A DNA stretch of 5,546 bases from positions 1-5,546 of the forward strand of contig JACMOG010000898.1 of assembly GCA_014378125.1 (NCBI GenBank), read 5' to 3'. Source of the DNA: Vitreoscilla sp. Lineage in GTDB: Bacteria > Pseudomonadota > Gammaproteobacteria > Burkholderiales > Burkholderiaceae. Numbering within the stretch: the stretch's first letter is position 1; each line of letters begins with the position of its first letter. A model generated the notes under the pieces. That model saw only the letters and a program-made list of their open reading frames with translations. It made no database searches and was not told the origin of the DNA. Position numbers and translations under genes: made by a program. Below are positions 1-5,090 of the stretch, in pieces.

Positions 1-80
1 AAGCCCTCGCGCTGCAGCGAGAACGCGACCGTGCCGGCGATGGCCGGGTCGTCTTCCAGAAGGAGGATGCGCGAGCTCAA
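1..80 (-). CDS. Two-component response regulator, OmpR/CreB-like, N-terminal fragment
   Basis: This is the first 26 codons of a response regulator that continues beyond the left edge. Read on the minus strand from TTG at 80, it gives MSSRILLLEDDPAIAGTVAF and then SLQREG. That is the classic start of a receiver domain: a hydrophobic first strand (ILLL) followed by the acidic pocket E9-D10-D11 that binds Mg2+ beside the phosphorylated Asp, which lies outside the window. The DDPAIA wording with a following LQREG resembles CreB-type members of the OmpR/PhoB group, but the DNA-binding domain is not visible, so the subgroup is an inference. The TTG start shares bases with the marC stop (TTGA), implying translation coupled to marC on one transcript. 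A partner kinase gene would be expected further left. That it is a receiver domain is fairly certain; CreB identity is only likely. Confidence 0.82.
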   Translation of the reverse strand, partial: MSSRILLLEDDPAIAGTVAFSLQREG

Positions 81-724
81 TTGGCCGGCAGCCCCGACAG
101 CGCCGGGAACAGCTTGAGCAGGCCGTCCGACAACAGCTCCACCGCCATGGCCGCCAGGATCAGGCCCATCAGCCGCGTCATCACGTTGATGCCGGTGCGG
201 CCCAGCAGGCGCGCGATGCGGCCGGCGGCCGAGACGGCGGCGAACACGGCCGCGCCGATAACCACGCCGTAGCCCACCAGCACCGCGTGCTCGAGCAGCG
301 TGCGGGTCTTGTCGGCGTAGATCACCATGGTGGAGATGGTGGCCGGGCCGGTGAGCAGCGGGATGGTGAGCGGCACGATGGCGATCGAGTCGCCCGCGTC
401 GGCCTTGGCCTGGCCGTCGCCGACGTCCGAGCCGCGGCTCTCGGCCTGCTCGGCGTTGAGCATCTGCATCGATGAGATGAGCAGCAGCAGGCCGCCACCG
501 ACCTGGAACGACGCGATGGTGATGCCGAAGAACTCGATGATCTGCAGGCCGCAGATCGCGCTGAGCCCGACCACCAGGAACGACGCCACCGAGGCGACGC
601 GGATGGTGCGCTTGCGCTGCTCGCGGGTGAGGTTGTGCGTGAAGTGCAGGAAGAACGGAATCGCCCCGATCGGGTTGACGATCGCCAGCAGGGCGACGAG
701 CGGCTTGAGCAGGTGCAGATCCAT
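77..724 (-). CDS. marC: MarC family integral membrane protein
   Basis: This 215-residue inner-membrane protein belongs to the MarC/UPF0056 family, whose function is unsettled; the old link to multiple antibiotic resistance in E. coli was not upheld. The family has two related halves of three membrane segments. The first half carries NPIGAIPFF at residues 17-25. The second carries PLTIPLLTGPATIST at about 118-132. Hydrophobic segments lie roughly at 5-27, 43-63, 70-90, 115-137, 145-167 and 185-209. A polar loop (about 91-112, rich in Asp, Glu and Lys) joins the halves. Length is normal for the family. The ATG at 724 is chosen because the protein then begins just before the first membrane segment; the in-frame TTG at 760 would add 12 polar residues without family support. 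The ribosome-binding signal is weak. It overlaps the downstream response regulator by 4 nt and diverges from the RRM gene. Confidence 0.92.
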   Translation of the reverse strand: MDLHLLKPLVALLAIVNPIGAIPFFLHFTHNLTREQRKRTIRVASVASFLVVGLSAICGLQIIEFFGITIASFQVGGGLLLLISSMQMLNAEQAESRGSDVGDGQAKADAGDSIAIVPLTIPLLTGPATISTMVIYADKTRTLLEHAVLVGYGVVIGAAVFAAVSAAGRIARLLGRTGINVMTRLMGLILAAMAVELLSDGLLKLFPALSGLPAN

Positions 725-904
725 CCGGCGATTCTCGCCTTGGTGGCGTCCAGGCAACAACCAAGTTCAGGCCGCGCCGCCCGACGGTGGCCTTTCTTTC
801 GGGAAAACCCGTTGGTCTTAACCCTGGAAAAATGCGCCGAACGACCGCGGTTCGCCATGAACGAGGGGGCTTCACCGCCCCGAAACGACAAAACAACAAT
901 TTCC
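725..904. other. Intergenic region between marC and RRM gene, marC-proximal part
   Basis: No gene is supported here. Immediately upstream of the marC ATG, the marC mRNA could form a small hairpin (GGCGA/TCGCC, 727-731 and 735-739) that takes in the only purine-rich ribosome-binding candidate. I found no convincing -35/-10 pair for marC in this stretch. A palindromic stretch lies near 839-855 (CGAAC...GTTCG arms around ACCGCGGT). It could be an operator, but nothing else supports that. Confidence 0.5.
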
Positions 905-945
905 TTGACTGCGCTTTGCTTTTCGTGATTTGTTAGGCTCATAAT
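905..945 (+). promoter_or_regulatory. Putative sigma70-type promoter for the RRM gene
   Basis: An AT-rich island stands out against the GC-rich surroundings. The best pairing is TTGCTT (916-921) with CATAAT (940-945), spaced 18 nt; CATAAT matches the -10 consensus at five of six positions. A better -35 word, TTGACT (905-910), lies 11 nt further up but is too far from CATAAT. It might pair with the poor TTTGTT at 929-934, or TAGGCT (934-939) preceded by TGT could act as an extended -10. Transcription would begin near 952, leaving a leader of about 125 nt before the GTG start. Which elements are used cannot be settled by eye. Confidence 0.5.
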
Positions 946-1062
946 CATTCCAGGGCTGGCGGTTGCTTCGCGCAACTGTCTCCCGTTGATGCTGTGTCTG
1001 GTTGCGGCGCCTTCGCTTGATGGATCACGCTGGGTTGAAGCTCCACATGGTTTTTTATCTTT

Positions 1063-1069
1063 GAAAGGG
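1063..1069 (+). promoter_or_regulatory. Ribosome binding site deciding the GTG start of the RRM gene
   Basis: The GAAAGGG motif ends 8 nt before GTG at 1078, a normal Shine-Dalgarno distance. It supports GTG as the start, as does the protein beginning MGNKLYVGNL with RNP2 at residues 5-10, the usual layout for bacterial RRM proteins. It is preceded by a U-rich run (1051-1062) that should keep it unstructured. Confidence 0.75.
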
Positions 1070-1077
1070 CTTCCCCC

Positions 1078-1566
1078 GTGGGAAACAAACTGTACGTAGG
1101 CAACCTGGCCTATAGCGTCCGCGACGAATCACTGCAAGAGTCTTTCGGTCAATTCGGCACCGTCACGTCCGCCAAGGTCATGATGGACCGCGAAACGGGT
1201 CGTTCCAAGGGCTTCGGCTTCGTGGAAATGAGCTCGGATCCGGAAGCGCAAGCAGCCATCAACGGCATGAACGGCCAGCCCCTGGAAGGCCGTCCCCTGG
1301 TCGTCAACGAAGCACGTCCGCGCGAAGAGCGTCCGGGCGGCTTCAGCGGCGCGCCGCGTAGCCCCTACGGCGGCGGCGGCGGTGGCCGTTCCGGCGGCGG
1401 TGGTGGCGGCGGCTACGGCGGTGGTGGCGGTGGCGGCTACGGTGGTAGCGGTGGTGGCGGCGGCCGTGATGGCGGCGGCGGCGGATACGGCGGCGGCGGC
1501 GGTGGCCGTTCCGGCGGCGGCGGCGGCTACGGTGGTGGCGGCGGCGGTGGCCGCGGCGGCTACTGA
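1078..1566 (+). CDS. Single-RRM RNA-binding protein with glycine-rich tail
   Basis: This 162-residue cytoplasmic RNA-binding protein has one RNA recognition motif (about residues 3-80) and a low-complexity tail. RNP2 is LYVGNL (5-10) and RNP1 is KGFGFVEM (44-51), so the aromatic residues that stack on RNA bases (Tyr6, Phe46, Phe48) are present. The last RNP1 position is Met instead of the usual Phe/Tyr. A short linker rich in Arg, Pro and Glu (80-96) leads to a tail (97-162) made almost only of Gly with spaced Tyr, Arg and Ser (YGG, GRSGG, GRDGG), like the RGG/YGG tails of eukaryotic and cyanobacterial glycine-rich RNA-binding proteins. Such genes are common in betaproteobacteria and are often thought to act as RNA chaperones in cold or stress; no function is shown here. 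The gene is monocistronic, with its own promoter and a strong terminator. Part of the tail is an exact DNA duplication. Confidence 0.95.
   Translation: MGNKLYVGNLAYSVRDESLQESFGQFGTVTSAKVMMDRETGRSKGFGFVEMSSDPEAQAAINGMNGQPLEGRPLVVNEARPREERPGGFSGAPRSPYGGGGGGRSGGGGGGGYGGGGGGGYGGSGGGGGRDGGGGGYGGGGGGRSGGGGGYGGGGGGGRGGY
1366..1520 (+). repeat. 35-bp exact direct repeat, 120 bp apart, in the glycine-rich tail
   Basis: Positions 1366-1400 and 1486-1520 are identical over 35 bp, starting TACGGCGGCGG and passing through the same CGTTCC codon pair. Mismatches bound the match on both sides. The offset is exactly 120 bp (40 codons), so each copy encodes a Tyr, six Gly, Arg-Ser and Gly in the same frame. 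The sequence after each copy stays similar. This fits an in-frame segmental duplication and marks a place where slippage or recombination could change tail length. Confidence 0.9.
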
Positions 1567-1612
1567 GCAACTGCTCCCTGCTACTGACACGCATCTGTCG
1601 GTTTGATTGAAT

Positions 1613-1646
1613 AAAGCCCTGGCGCCTCGCGGCGCCCGGGCTTTTT
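1613..1646 (+). terminator. Intrinsic terminator of the RRM gene
   Basis: AAAGCCC (1613-1619) plus GGCGCC (1621-1626) pairs with GGCGCC (1631-1636) plus GGGCTTT (1638-1644) across a TCGC loop. A single T/C mismatch (1620/1637) interrupts the 13-bp stem. The T run is 1642-1646. It lies 46 nt after the RRM stop codon. Because the upstream side has an A run, it may also work weakly in the reverse direction, but the minus-strand operon ends about 260 nt away. Confidence 0.93.
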
Positions 1647-1790
1647 CAATGGCGCGATCGAAATGGCGCGCGAATCCCGGTCCGGCAGGGCCGATGTCAG
1701 GTCTTGAGTTCTACGGTATCCGGTCCTCGATCTTGCGGGCCGCTACTTGCGCGTCGTTTAAACGTGCCCTTGCTGTCAACGTCGCCCCGC
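1647..1790. other. Intergenic region without recognisable gene
   Basis: This stretch lies between the RRM terminator and the palindromic repeat, between convergent transcription units. I see no supported ORF, RNA gene or promoter here. Confidence 0.6.
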
Positions 1791-1882
1791 CGTCATCCTG
1801 CGCGAAGTCGCAGGATCCACCCCGGCAAGAAACACGGCCGCCGGGGATGGATTCCGCGACTCGGCGCGGAATATCGCAATGA
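1791..1882. repeat. Imperfect palindromic intergenic repeat element
   Basis: Three inverted repeats lie back to back. The left one is ATCCTGCG (1795-1802) with CGCAGGAT (1809-1816). The middle one is CCCCGGC (1820-1826) with GCCGGGG (1840-1846). The right one is ATTCCGCG (1851-1858) with CGCGGAAT (1865-1872). The left and right arms are also inverted copies of each other: from CCTGCGC to GGATCCA on the left, and its counterpart reading back from the right, I count 17 identities in 23. TCAT near the left end mirrors ATGA at the right end. This TCAT-hairpin-GGATCCA...TGGATTCC-hairpin-ATGA plan resembles the dispersed intergenic repeats of many GC-rich proteobacteria. Its copy number cannot be judged from one window. 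It codes for nothing I recognise. Confidence 0.75.
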
Positions 1883-1920
1883 AGTGCTCTACAGCCTCAG
1901 CGGGTGCTCACTTCGATTGC
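1876..1920 (-). repeat. Inverted repeat spanning the stop codon of the SDR gene
   Basis: GCAATGAAGTG (1876-1886) pairs with CACTTCGATTGC (1909-1920) as an 11-bp stem with one bulged G (1915), around a 22-nt loop. In the SDR mRNA the stem includes the last codons and part of the stop codon. No T run follows on the minus strand, so a classical terminator is unlikely. A 3'-end stabilising hairpin is possible, and its left arm overlaps the edge of the palindromic element. Confidence 0.55.
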
Positions 1921-2681
1921 CGCGCCTTTCGCGGCCTACCCGACAGAACGCGGTCGTATACCCAGTTGGGTAATATCCTCAACAGCCGCGCCAGCACGCC
2001 CATCTGCCAGGGAATCACCCGCAGGCCGACGCCCGCGGCAATCGCATCCAATGCCTGCCGGGCGAATTTGTCGGCCGGCATGAGGAACGGCATCGAGTAT
2101 GAATTGCCTTGAGTGAGGGGGGTATCGATATACCCGGGCGCGATCGTCACCACGCGCACGCCGGACGAGCGCAATTCGACGCGCAGGCTCTCGCAGAAAC
2201 TGATCACGCCGGCCTTGCTCAGTGAATACGCCGCGTGCCCCGGCAGGCCGCGGACGCCGGCGACGCTGGCGATCCCCACCAGGCGGCCGCTGCCGCGCGC
2301 GCACATCGGCGCGATGAACGGCTGGAAGGTGGCGGCCATGCCGATGTTGTTGGTCTCGAGCACCTGGCGCAGGACGTCGAGATCGCGCCCCTCGCTCATG
2401 TCCACGCCGATGCTGATGCCGGCGTTGGCGATCACCACGTCCGGCAGGCCCTGGGCGGCGATGCAGTCGCGCCCGGCGGCGGTCATCGCGGCGACGTCGC
2501 GCGCGTCGGCCACGTAGACCGCGGCGCGGTCGGCGGGCCAGCCCTGGGCCGCGATCCAGGCGCGCATCTCGTCGCCACGCCGCGCCACCAACGCCAGGCG
2601 GCCGCCGCGGCGCGACCATTCGAGCGCCATCGCCTGCCCGATGCCGCTGGAGGCACCGGTGATGAACAGCAACGCGCTCAC
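1908..2681 (-). CDS. SDR family NADP-type oxidoreductase, last gene of the kdsD-kdsC-lptC operon
   Basis: This 257-residue classical short-chain dehydrogenase/reductase is a cytoplasmic Rossmann-fold enzyme. The cofactor loop is TGASSGIG (8-15). ARR at 33-35, after the second strand, favours NADP(H) over NAD(H). NAG is at 86-88. The catalytic set is complete: Asn at 111/112, Ser139, Tyr152 and Lys156 in YSLSK. PGYIDTP (182-188) follows. The C-terminal part (about 190-257) contains the substrate-binding region and a hydrophobic stretch ending in a basic tail (RPRKARQSK). The substrate cannot be told from sequence. The start is GTG at 2681: it overlaps the lptC stop by 4 nt (GTGA) and places the cofactor loop where SDRs have it. 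No clear ribosome-binding site precedes it, so reinitiation after lptC is likely. A role in lipid or envelope metabolism is only suggested by position. Confidence 0.92.
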   Translation of the reverse strand: MSALLFITGASSGIGQAMALEWSRRGGRLALVARRGDEMRAWIAAQGWPADRAAVYVADARDVAAMTAAGRDCIAAQGLPDVVIANAGISIGVDMSEGRDLDVLRQVLETNNIGMAATFQPFIAPMCARGSGRLVGIASVAGVRGLPGHAAYSLSKAGVISFCESLRVELRSSGVRVVTIAPGYIDTPLTQGNSYSMPFLMPADKFARQALDAIAAGVGLRVIPWQMGVLARLLRILPNWVYDRVLSGRPRKARQSK

Positions 2682-3400
2682 GGCTTTGCCGGCGCGGCGC
2701 GTGGGGCCACCGACTTGCGCAGCGCCGGCTGCATCAGCGCGTGCACGTTGCCATGCAGCGTGGCGATGCGCGTGACGTCGTCGTATTCCATGCCATCGGC
2801 GTTGAACTCGCTGTCGCCCTGGCGCACCACCACCATGAACTTCGAGTCGACGCGGCGCAGCTTGGGTAGCGCGTGCAGGTGTTCGCCGTTCATCTGGACG
2901 GGCAGCGCGCCCTCGGCGACGCTCACCACCTGGGCCTGGCCGTCGAGCCAGATCTCGCTGCTGTCGCCGCGCGCGCGGCCGTGCTGCGCGGTGGCGGTCA
3001 TCTGGCGGCCGTCCGGATCCAGCGTCACCACCTTGATCTGCTCCACCTCCATGATGTCGTCGTCGGGGAAGTGCTGCAGGTGCTCGCCCTCCATCTGCAC
3101 CTTCAGCGCGCCCGTGGAGTCGAAGCGCTGCAGGGTGAAGTGGTCGAGCGTGTAGTCGGGCTCGTGCGACACGGGACCCGGCGTCGATGGCGACAACAGC
3201 CCCGGGGTGTTCTTGGCCACCAGCCACGTGCCCAGCGCAAGCGCCACCATCAGCATCAGCGGCAGGTAGCCCACCAGCATCTCGCGCATGCGCACCGGCC
3301 AGGATGGGCGGATGCGCCGCGGGTCGTCCACCGGCGCGTTGAGCGGGCTGAGGACGACCGGCACCTCGGGCAGGTCGGGGATGTGGAGTTCGCCCTTCAC
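2678..3400 (-). CDS. lptC: LPS export system protein LptC
   Basis: LptC is the inner-membrane, single-span subunit of the Lpt machine. Its periplasmic beta-jellyroll accepts LPS from LptB2FG and hands it to LptA. The protein has 240 residues: an N-terminal cytoplasmic stretch (1-40, rich in Pro), one membrane segment (about 41-62), and a periplasmic domain (about 70-230). Motifs in the periplasmic domain match betaproteobacterial LptC: FDSTGALKVQMEGEHLQHFP (93-112), a second GEHL further on, and EFNADGMEYDDVTRIATLHG near the end. The family usually has about 190 residues, so this one is long at the amino end. The GTG at 3400 is preferred because AGGTGAGG sits 6 nt upstream, across the kdsC stop. 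ATG codon 38 has no such site. It is 7 nt behind kdsC and overlaps the SDR gene by 4 nt. lptA does not follow. Confidence 0.88.
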   Translation of the reverse strand: MKGELHIPDLPEVPVVLSPLNAPVDDPRRIRPSWPVRMREMLVGYLPLMLMVALALGTWLVAKNTPGLLSPSTPGPVSHEPDYTLDHFTLQRFDSTGALKVQMEGEHLQHFPDDDIMEVEQIKVVTLDPDGRQMTATAQHGRARGDSSEIWLDGQAQVVSVAEGALPVQMNGEHLHALPKLRRVDSKFMVVVRQGDSEFNADGMEYDDVTRIATLHGNVHALMQPALRKSVAPRAAPAKP

Positions 3401-3407
3401 GCGCGCC

Positions 3408-3992
3408 TCACCTGGAGTCGAGGGTGACGAGCAGCTTCGTCATGAGCGGCGCATACAGGCCGTTGGCCATCAGCAGCAGGTCGCAGAACTCGCGCGCCGC
3501 GCCGCGGCCGCCGTCGCGCGCGGTGACATGATGCGCGGCCCCCAGGGCCTCCGCGTGCGCGTTCGCGGGCGCGCAGGCGAAGCCGGCGTTGGCGAAGAGC
3601 GGCAGGTCGGGCCAGTCATCGCCGATCACGGCCACGTCGCCCCAGTCGACGCCCAGCTGCAGCAGCAGGTCGTTGGCCACGGCCACCTTGTCGGAGGCGC
3701 CGAACGCCGCGTGCGCCAGGCCCAGGTCGGCCACGCGGCGCCGCACCGCGGGCGAGTCGCGCCCGGTGATCACGATGGGCGTGATGCCGCCCTTGCGCAG
3801 CATCAGCAGGCCCTGGCCATCGAGCACGTTGAAGTTCTTCAGCGTCTCGCCGTTCTCGGTGATCCAGATCGTGCCGTCGGTGAGCACCCCGTCCACGTCG
3901 AAGATCGCGGCCTTGATGCCGGAGCCGGCGCCCTGGGCCTTCAACAGCACGTCGGGCGGAAAGCTCAGGTGCGACTTCGGGGTGGGGGACAT
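3408..3992 (-). CDS. kdsC: 3-deoxy-D-manno-octulosonate 8-phosphate phosphatase KdsC
   Basis: This 194-residue cytoplasmic HAD-family phosphatase hydrolyses KDO-8-phosphate to KDO, the step before CMP activation in LPS inner-core synthesis. All HAD motifs are visible: motif I FDVDGVLTDG (31-40) with nucleophile Asp32 and acid/base Asp34; motif II TGRDS (76-80); motif III Lys102 in SDKVA; motif IV GDDWPDLP (124-131), with Asp125 and Asp126 binding Mg2+. There is no large cap domain, as expected for the C0 class, which works as a tetramer. Length is close to the family norm, with about 25 extra residues in front of motif I. The ATG at 3992 overlaps the kdsD stop by one base (TGATG), a coupling arrangement, with GAAAG a few bases upstream as a modest ribosome-binding site. 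Confidence 0.95.
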   Translation of the reverse strand: MSPTPKSHLSFPPDVLLKAQGAGSGIKAAIFDVDGVLTDGTIWITENGETLKNFNVLDGQGLLMLRKGGITPIVITGRDSPAVRRRVADLGLAHAAFGASDKVAVANDLLLQLGVDWGDVAVIGDDWPDLPLFANAGFACAPANAHAEALGAAHHVTARDGGRGAAREFCDLLLMANGLYAPLMTKLLVTLDSR

Positions 3993-4978
3993 CAGATGAC
4001 TTTCGCGCGCAGCAGGTCGTAGGTGTTGAGGGCGCCGACGAGCTCGCCTCGGGAATCGACCACCAGCAGGCTGGTGACGCGATGGCGTTCCATCAGGTCG
4101 GCGGCGTCGACGGCCAGCGCGCCCGAGCGGATCAGGTGGGGGGGCGGGTGCATCACCTCGTGCGCGACGCGCTGGCGCAGGTCGGCGCCGGTCTCGATGA
4201 GGCGGCGCAGGTCGCCGTCGGTGAAGATACCCACCGGCGTATCGCCGTCGACGATCGCCGACAGGCCGAGGCCCTTGGCGGACATCACCTGCAGCAGCGT
4301 GGAGAAGCTCGCGTCGCGCGCCACGCGCGGCACGTCGTCGCCCTTGCGCATGAGGTCGGACACGTGCGTGAGCAGCTTGCGGCCCAGCGCGCCGCCCGGA
4401 TGCGACAGCGCGAAGTCTTCCTCGCGGAAGCCGCGCGCGTCGAGCAGCGCCACCGCCAGTGCATCGCCCATCGCCATCTGGGCCGTGGTGCTGGCCGTGG
4501 GCGCGAGATCGAGCGTGCAGGCCTCCTTGTCGACCGCGCACGACAGCACGATGTCGCACACCTTGGCCAGCGAGGAATCGGAGCGTCCGGTGAGCGCCAC
4601 CAGCGTGACGCCGAGGCGGCGCAGCGCCGGGATGATGGCGCTCAGCTCGTTGGACTCGCCCGAGTTGGAGATCAGCAGGCACACGTCGCCCGAGGTGACC
4701 ATGCCCAGGTCGCCATGCGCCGCCTCGGCCGGATGAACGAAGAACGACGGCGTGCCCGTGGAGGCCAGCGTGGCGGCGATCTTGCGGCCCACGTGCCCGC
4801 TCTTGCCCATGCCCATGACCACGACGCGATGCTCGCAGCGCAGGATGGTCTCGACCGCGCGCGCGAACTCGGCGGTCAGGCGCCGCTGCATTCCCAGCAG
4901 GGCGTCGGCCTCGATGGCGAAGGTTTCGCGCGCCAGGTGCAATGCGCGTTCGGCATCGAACGGCAAGTCGTTTTTCAA
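3992..4978 (-). CDS. kdsD: D-arabinose 5-phosphate isomerase KdsD (KpsF/GutQ family)
   Basis: KdsD converts D-ribulose 5-phosphate to D-arabinose 5-phosphate, the first committed step to KDO. The 328-residue protein has an SIS domain (about 40-190) followed by two CBS domains (about 205-262 and 270-328). Motifs seen are GMGKSGHV (56-63), HPAEAAHGDLGM (82-93), ISNSGESNE (103-111) and LSHPGGALGRK (191-201). With the chosen start, the catalytic residues known from the E. coli enzyme (Lys59, Glu111, Glu152, His193) fall at the same numbers, and the length also matches. The start is TTG at 4978. It lacks a clear Shine-Dalgarno site. An in-frame stop lies 12 codons upstream, and no ATG or GTG lies between. 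Codon 30 (ATG) would remove the first helix. It is the first gene of the operon and overlaps kdsC by one base. Confidence 0.95.
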   Translation of the reverse strand: MKNDLPFDAERALHLARETFAIEADALLGMQRRLTAEFARAVETILRCEHRVVVMGMGKSGHVGRKIAATLASTGTPSFFVHPAEAAHGDLGMVTSGDVCLLISNSGESNELSAIIPALRRLGVTLVALTGRSDSSLAKVCDIVLSCAVDKEACTLDLAPTASTTAQMAMGDALAVALLDARGFREEDFALSHPGGALGRKLLTHVSDLMRKGDDVPRVARDASFSTLLQVMSAKGLGLSAIVDGDTPVGIFTDGDLRRLIETGADLRQRVAHEVMHPPPHLIRSGALAVDAADLMERHRVTSLLVVDSRGELVGALNTYDLLRAKVI

Positions 4979-5008
4979 GTTGGGCAGCCAGTGTTCTACG
5001 ATGGGAGG

Positions 5009-5014
5009 ATTCTA
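5009..5014 (-). promoter_or_regulatory. Possible -10 element of the kdsD operon promoter
   Basis: Read on the minus strand, this is TAGAAT, five of six matches to the -10 consensus, 31 nt before the kdsD TTG. Seventeen nt further upstream only the poor GCCTTG is found as a -35. Transcription would begin near 5002, leaving a leader of roughly 24 nt. No other promoter-like sequence is evident in the 112-bp divergent region, but one match of this quality could occur by chance. Confidence 0.35.
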
Positions 5015-5057
5015 GTGTCCCAGGCCCTGCGCAAGGCACCGCCCGACCCCTCCCCCC

Positions 5058-5075
5058 GCGCGGCCCGAGCCGCGC
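5058..5075 (+). promoter_or_regulatory. GC hairpin in the C-rich leader of the antiporter gene
   Basis: GCGCGGC (5058-5064) pairs perfectly with GCCGCGC (5069-5075) around a CCGA loop. The hairpin ends 15 nt before the antiporter ATG. No Shine-Dalgarno sequence is seen between it and the ATG; the leader is strongly C-rich. It has no T run, so it is not a terminator. It may only reflect base composition. Confidence 0.45.
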
Positions 5076-5090
5076 CCAGCCCGGTCCCGC

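Noticed and set aside
863..880. GGGGC/GCCCC hairpin as a terminator
   Set aside because: The stem is only 5 bp with no T run on either side, and it sits upstream of a promoter, not after a gene.
989..1099. 36-codon upstream ORF from ATG 989 overlapping the RRM start
   Set aside because: No ribosome-binding site, no recognisable peptide, and stop inside the RRM gene. Possible as a regulatory uORF but unsupported.
1129..1606. Alanine- or arginine-rich open frames over the glycine-rich tail
   Set aside because: These are out-of-frame readings of GGC-type codon runs; the RRM frame explains the region.
1791..1882. CRISPR array or IS fragment
   Set aside because: Repeats are inverted, not regularly spaced direct repeats, and there is no transposase or coding remnant. 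A palindromic dispersed repeat fits better.
1607..2112. Short plus-strand open frames in the 1607-2112 region
   Set aside because: They run through the terminator, the palindromic repeat and the antisense of the SDR gene, with no ribosome-binding site or protein similarity I recognise.
2873..3427. Plus-strand open frame opposite lptC
   Set aside because: Composition (His, Arg, Gln, Leu runs) is typical of antisense to a GC-rich gene. No domain is visible, and lptC on the other strand is well supported.
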